Assembly: GCA_030150565.1 (NCBI GenBank)
Contig: JASLFR010000109.1
Span: 1 to 8,403 of the forward strand
Direction: 5' to 3'
Origin: Cardiobacteriales bacterium
GTDB taxonomy: Bacteria; Pseudomonadota; Gammaproteobacteria; Cardiobacteriales; Wohlfahrtiimonadaceae
DNA: 8,403 bases
Shown: in pieces, positions 5,308 through 8,403 of the stretch
How the letters are laid out: each line of letters begins with the position of its first letter
How positions within the stretch are numbered: the stretch's first letter is position 1
The notes under the pieces: model-generated
The model's input: the letters and a program-made list of their open reading frames with translations, nothing else
What the model was told of the DNA's origin: nothing
The model's database searches: none
Position numbers and translations under genes: made by a program

Positions 5308-8300
5308 ATGAGTATCTCTGTCTATCACTCAAATCATCTCGACTATCTACAATATATTGCTGGGCATATTATTCAGATCGATCCACTCTCCTCCCCCTTT
5401 GAGAAGGAGTACTTTCTCGTTCAAAACTTTGGAATGGCGAAATGGATGGAGACAGAGATCGCAAAACAGCTCGGAATTGTGGCTCAGTGTGAGTTTCTCC
5501 TCCCCTCAAAGCTCATTAGACGCTTAATGCAGATCGCTCTAAAGGGGGGAAGTTACTCAATCCGTTCACTCAATAAAGAGGAGCTCTTCTGGCCCCTTGT
5601 TATCGAACTTCAATTGCTCCCTAATGATGAAATCTACAAACCTCTACACGATTATCTAGAGAGTGAGGAGGGGGAAGAGAGAAGTCTTCAAGAGCGCCTC
5701 TTTGCATTAGCAGAGCAGATTGCAGCTCTCTTCGATAGTTATACCGTCTACCGTCCCGATTGGATTAATGCTTGGGAGGCGGGGGAATGGGTTGAGGGGC
5801 TCCCTAATCATCAAGCGTGGCAGAGCGCCCTCTGGAGAAGAATGATTGAGCGCTTCAACCATCCCACCCATTTTGGAAATGTGCGCCCTATTTTAGAGAA
5901 AGCGCTTAATAATCCTGATATAAAAAAAGAGCTCCCCAAAAGGATCTTTATTATTGGATTAACCTCGCTTCCCCCTCTCTTTCTCGATCTTCTTACACTC
6001 TTTTCGGAGTGGGTCGATATCCATATCTTCTTCAATAATCCTTGCCAATATTATTGGGGGGATGTGACAAAAAAAGGGGCGCTCCCTCTCCTTAAAAGGA
6101 TCAATTACAACTCCAAAGAGAGTGAAGAGAACTACTACGCGCCCCAGATGCCAGAATCACTCGAAGAGAGTGAACGGGAGCTATGGCAAGATTATTATGG
6201 GCATCCACTTCTCGCCTCTCTTGGAAAGGTTGGAAGGGATCATCAACGAATCTTAGCCAATTATGAGCATAACGAGATTGAGGCGTTCCAAGAGCCCGAT
6301 GGAGATACGCTTCTCTCATTTCTAAAACAGGAGATCTTCAATCTCTCCCCTCCCCCAAAACCAGATGAACCGCGCCCCTTTACTCTCAACGAGGGGGATA
6401 ATTCTCTAAAAATTCATAAGCACTATAGCCGCTCACGAGAAGTTGAGGGGCTCTATGATCAGCTTCTCCACCTCTTTAACCAAAACCCCGAACTTACGCC
6501 GAAAGATGTTGTCGTCATGACCCCCAATATTGAAGCGTATGCCCCCCTTATTGATGCCATCTTTGGGGGAGCGAAAAGAGAGCGAGCCATCCCCTACTCA
6601 ATCTCCGATATTAGTGTGGCAGAAGAGGAGCCTGTTATTGCGCTCTTTCTACAATTGATGGGGCTCTCTGAGAATCAATTTCTCGCCAGCGATCTGCTCA
6701 ATATGTTGCAGCTTCCAGAGGTACAGGAGCGCTTCAATATCCCTCCTGAATCACTCGATCAGATCAATCACTGGGTAAAAGATGTAGGGATCCATTTTGG
6801 CGCAGATGAGCACCATATCTCAGAGCTCAACTTCCGCTCTGAAGCAAAAAATAGCTGGCTCTGGGGGCTAAAACGACTCCTACTTGGCTATGCGCTCCAT
6901 TACGATGAACAAGGAGTTCCCGCTCCTTATCAGCAAGGGGATGAAAAGATTCTTCCCTATAAAGATATCCCCGCTCTAGATGCTCTTGTTTTGGGGGAGC
7001 TGATCCACTTTATCGATCGACTAAACGAGTGGCGTCTTCGCTTAAGTGAAGCGAGAAGCATCGAGGAGTGGCGCCCGATCGTTACGGAACTTTGGTACCA
7101 ATTTTTCAGTGATACGCAAGAGAATTACCGAAAGCTCAACCAGATCTTAAGCCACTGGAATCCTCTCATTGATGAAGGGGTAGAGGCTGGATTTAATGAG
7201 CCGATTCACCTCTCTCAACTCGCCAAGCTTCTCAGTAAGCGGGTGATTGATGAGAAACCTGAACAAAACTTTATTGAGGGGAAAGTCACCTTCTGCTCCT
7301 TCATTCCGATGCGAGCGATCCCCTTTAAAGTGGTCTGTATGATCGGCATGACGCAAGAGGCGTTCCCCAAAACTACGCTCTACGCCGATTTTAACCTGAT
7401 GCAGCATAAACCTTACGCAGGAGATCGTATTCTCCATCAAGATGACCGTTACCTCTTTTTAGAGGCGATTCTCTCAGCGCAAGAGCATCTCTATCTGAGT
7501 TATATTGGGCGCTCCATTGAGAATAATCAGGAACTCCTCCCCTCACTCTTGATTGATGAGCTGCTCACCTACCTTGAACAGATTGTCGATCCACAATCAC
7601 TCCCTAACGGCTCTTTAAAAGAGGCGATTATCATTGAGCACCCAATGGCTCCCTACAATAGACGCCTCTTCACACAAGAGAGCCCTTTCCACTCCTTTCA
7701 ATCAGAATGGTTGCAAAGAAGTGAGATCAATTTTCTCACCCCACCCCAAAAGTCCGTTACAATCGAGCCGCTTCCCGAAGAATTAACACTTGAAGCGCTC
7801 ACCCATTTTTATCGCTCCCCCGCCCAATTCTTCGCACGTGAGCAATTAGGGCTTACAGCACGGTGGAGGGTTGATGAGAATATTACTGATCATGAGCCCT
7901 TCTCTATCGGTAGTGACCACTTGGAAAGATACCAGTTACAGGATGCAATGGCGCAGCACCTCATTCGTCACGATGCATTCAAAGATGGAGATATAGAGCG
8001 CTTAACCAATTATGCTTATCATGAATTGAGAGATTTCTTTGATGAGCAAGGGTTGCTCCCTAAATTCCACTACCGTGATCTTCATTGGCAAAATGAGATC
8101 ATTTGCCCCCTTGAAGTAGCAAACGCATTAATCGAAAGGGGGTATTACGAAAAGATGAGCCCCTTTACTCTCCCTTTTCAAGAAATCTCTCTTAGGGGAG
8201 AGCTTCCCCGCTCAACAACTGGTGAGATCATTCACTGGAGCGTAGGGAAGATGGACTATAAGCGGCAGATGAGACTCTATCTTCACCATCTAATAAACAA

Positions 8301-8403
8301 CCTCATTCAGGAGGAGGAGAAGAGTGCCCATCTCTTAACGTTTGATAGTAAAAATCAAAAAGTAAAAGCTGTTACCTTCAAAGGGATCTCAAAAGAGGAG
8401 GCA
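5308..8403 (+). CDS. recC: RecC subunit of the RecBCD helicase-nuclease (exodeoxyribonuclease V gamma chain), 3' end outside window
   Basis: RecC holds RecB and RecD together, splits the DNA strands and reads Chi in the exiting 3' strand, switching RecBCD from degradation to RecA loading. The frame is open for all 1032 codons to the window edge. By comparison with E. coli RecC (1122 residues, from memory) roughly 100 are missing. Matching segments in order: VYHSNHLD at 5-12, LVQNFGMAKW at 37-46, LFDSYTVYRPDW at 141-152, NPCQYYWGD near 244-252, SRSREVEGL at 374-382, MRAIPFKVV at 667-675, DDRYLFLEAI at 712-721 and SYIGRS at 731-736. The RSPAQFFAREQLGL segment at 836-849 opens the inactive nuclease-like C-terminal domain. 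The ATG at 5308 aligns with the E. coli start and has AAGG at 5297-5300 with 7-nt spacing. Several Chi-contact positions are altered. The gene uses AGA/AGG arginine codons that are absent from galE. The next genes (recB, recD) are not visible. Confidence 0.95.
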   Translation, partial: MSISVYHSNHLDYLQYIAGHIIQIDPLSSPFEKEYFLVQNFGMAKWMETEIAKQLGIVAQCEFLLPSKLIRRLMQIALKGGSYSIRSLNKEELFWPLVIELQLLPNDEIYKPLHDYLESEEGEERSLQERLFALAEQIAALFDSYTVYRPDWINAWEAGEWVEGLPNHQAWQSALWRRMIERFNHPTHFGNVRPILEKALNNPDIKKELPKRIFIIGLTSLPPLFLDLLTLFSEWVDIHIFFNNPCQYYWGDVTKKGALPLLKRINYNSKESEENYYAPQMPESLEESERELWQDYYGHPLLASLGKVGRDHQRILANYEHNEIEAFQEPDGDTLLSFLKQEIFNLSPPPKPDEPRPFTLNEGDNSLKIHKHYSRSREVEGLYDQLLHLFNQNPELTPKDVVVMTPNIEAYAPLIDAIFGGAKRERAIPYSISDISVAEEEPVIALFLQLMGLSENQFLASDLLNMLQLPEVQERFNIPPESLDQINHWVKDVGIHFGADEHHISELNFRSEAKNSWLWGLKRLLLGYALHYDEQGVPAPYQQGDEKILPYKDIPALDALVLGELIHFIDRLNEWRLRLSEARSIEEWRPIVTELWYQFFSDTQENYRKLNQILSHWNPLIDEGVEAGFNEPIHLSQLAKLLSKRVIDEKPEQNFIEGKVTFCSFIPMRAIPFKVVCMIGMTQEAFPKTTLYADFNLMQHKPYAGDRILHQDDRYLFLEAILSAQEHLYLSYIGRSIENNQELLPSLLIDELLTYLEQIVDPQSLPNGSLKEAIIIEHPMAPYNRRLFTQESPFHSFQSEWLQRSEINFLTPPQKSVTIEPLPEELTLEALTHFYRSPAQFFAREQLGLTARWRVDENITDHEPFSIGSDHLERYQLQDAMAQHLIRHDAFKDGDIERLTNYAYHELRDFFDEQGLLPKFHYRDLHWQNEIICPLEVANALIERGYYEKMSPFTLPFQEISLRGELPRSTTGEIIHWSVGKMDYKRQMRLYLHHLINNLIQEEEKSAHLLTFDSKNQKVKAVTFKGISKEEA

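Noticed and set aside
7147..7440. Minus-strand open frame of 97 codons inside recC, and others at 5811-6035 and 6101-6319.
   Set aside because: They are antisense to an uninterrupted and clearly conserved recC frame; nothing else supports them.
5308..8403. Possible frameshift or pseudogene in recC, since no complete reading frame ends in the window.
   Set aside because: Codon-by-codon reading from 5308 to 8403 finds no stop, and conserved RecC segments occur in order to the end; the gene simply leaves the window.

Overview
The window looks like ordinary chromosomal DNA of a gammaproteobacterium with moderate-to-low GC. The evidence is a RecC-type Chi-recognition subunit, a Wzz-family polysaccharide co-polymerase, an Enterobacteria-like glucose-6-phosphate isomerase and a YigZ-type protein. 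The family is not certain. A Cardiobacteriales-like lineage would fit the base composition and gene mix, but that is only a guess. I see no mobile element, tRNA, rRNA or CRISPR array.

Layout from left to right. (1) A plus-strand pair: the 3' part of pgi, which enters from the left edge, and galE, which starts directly after the pgi stop codon. (2) A strong hairpin at about 1864-1889 lies between galE and a convergent minus-strand wzz-family gene. (3) Three minus-strand genes follow: wzz-like, yigZ-like and a class I/II PLP aminotransferase. They do not form one simple operon, because a clear intrinsic terminator sits between the aminotransferase and yigZ. A good sigma70-type promoter for yigZ overlaps that terminator. 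(4) A 266-bp divergent intergenic region separates the aminotransferase from recC. (5) recC reads right on the plus strand and leaves the window with 1032 codons present, probably about 100 short of its end.

pgi and galE interconvert hexose phosphates and make UDP-galactose, and a Wzz protein sets the chain length of surface polysaccharide. The left third therefore probably marks the edge of an O-antigen or capsule locus that continues to the left, although no glycosyltransferase is visible to prove it. The yigZ and aminotransferase genes are housekeeping or general metabolism genes. recC encodes the Chi-reading subunit of the RecBCD helicase-nuclease; recB and recD are not in the window.

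No undescribed system is evident. The most interesting observation is in RecC. Aligned by hand to the E. coli protein as I remember it, several residues of the Chi-recognition tunnel are conserved, but four are replaced, some drastically (T40 to F, Q44 to K, W70 to R, D133 to A). This suggests that the organism's Chi sequence differs from the E. coli one.
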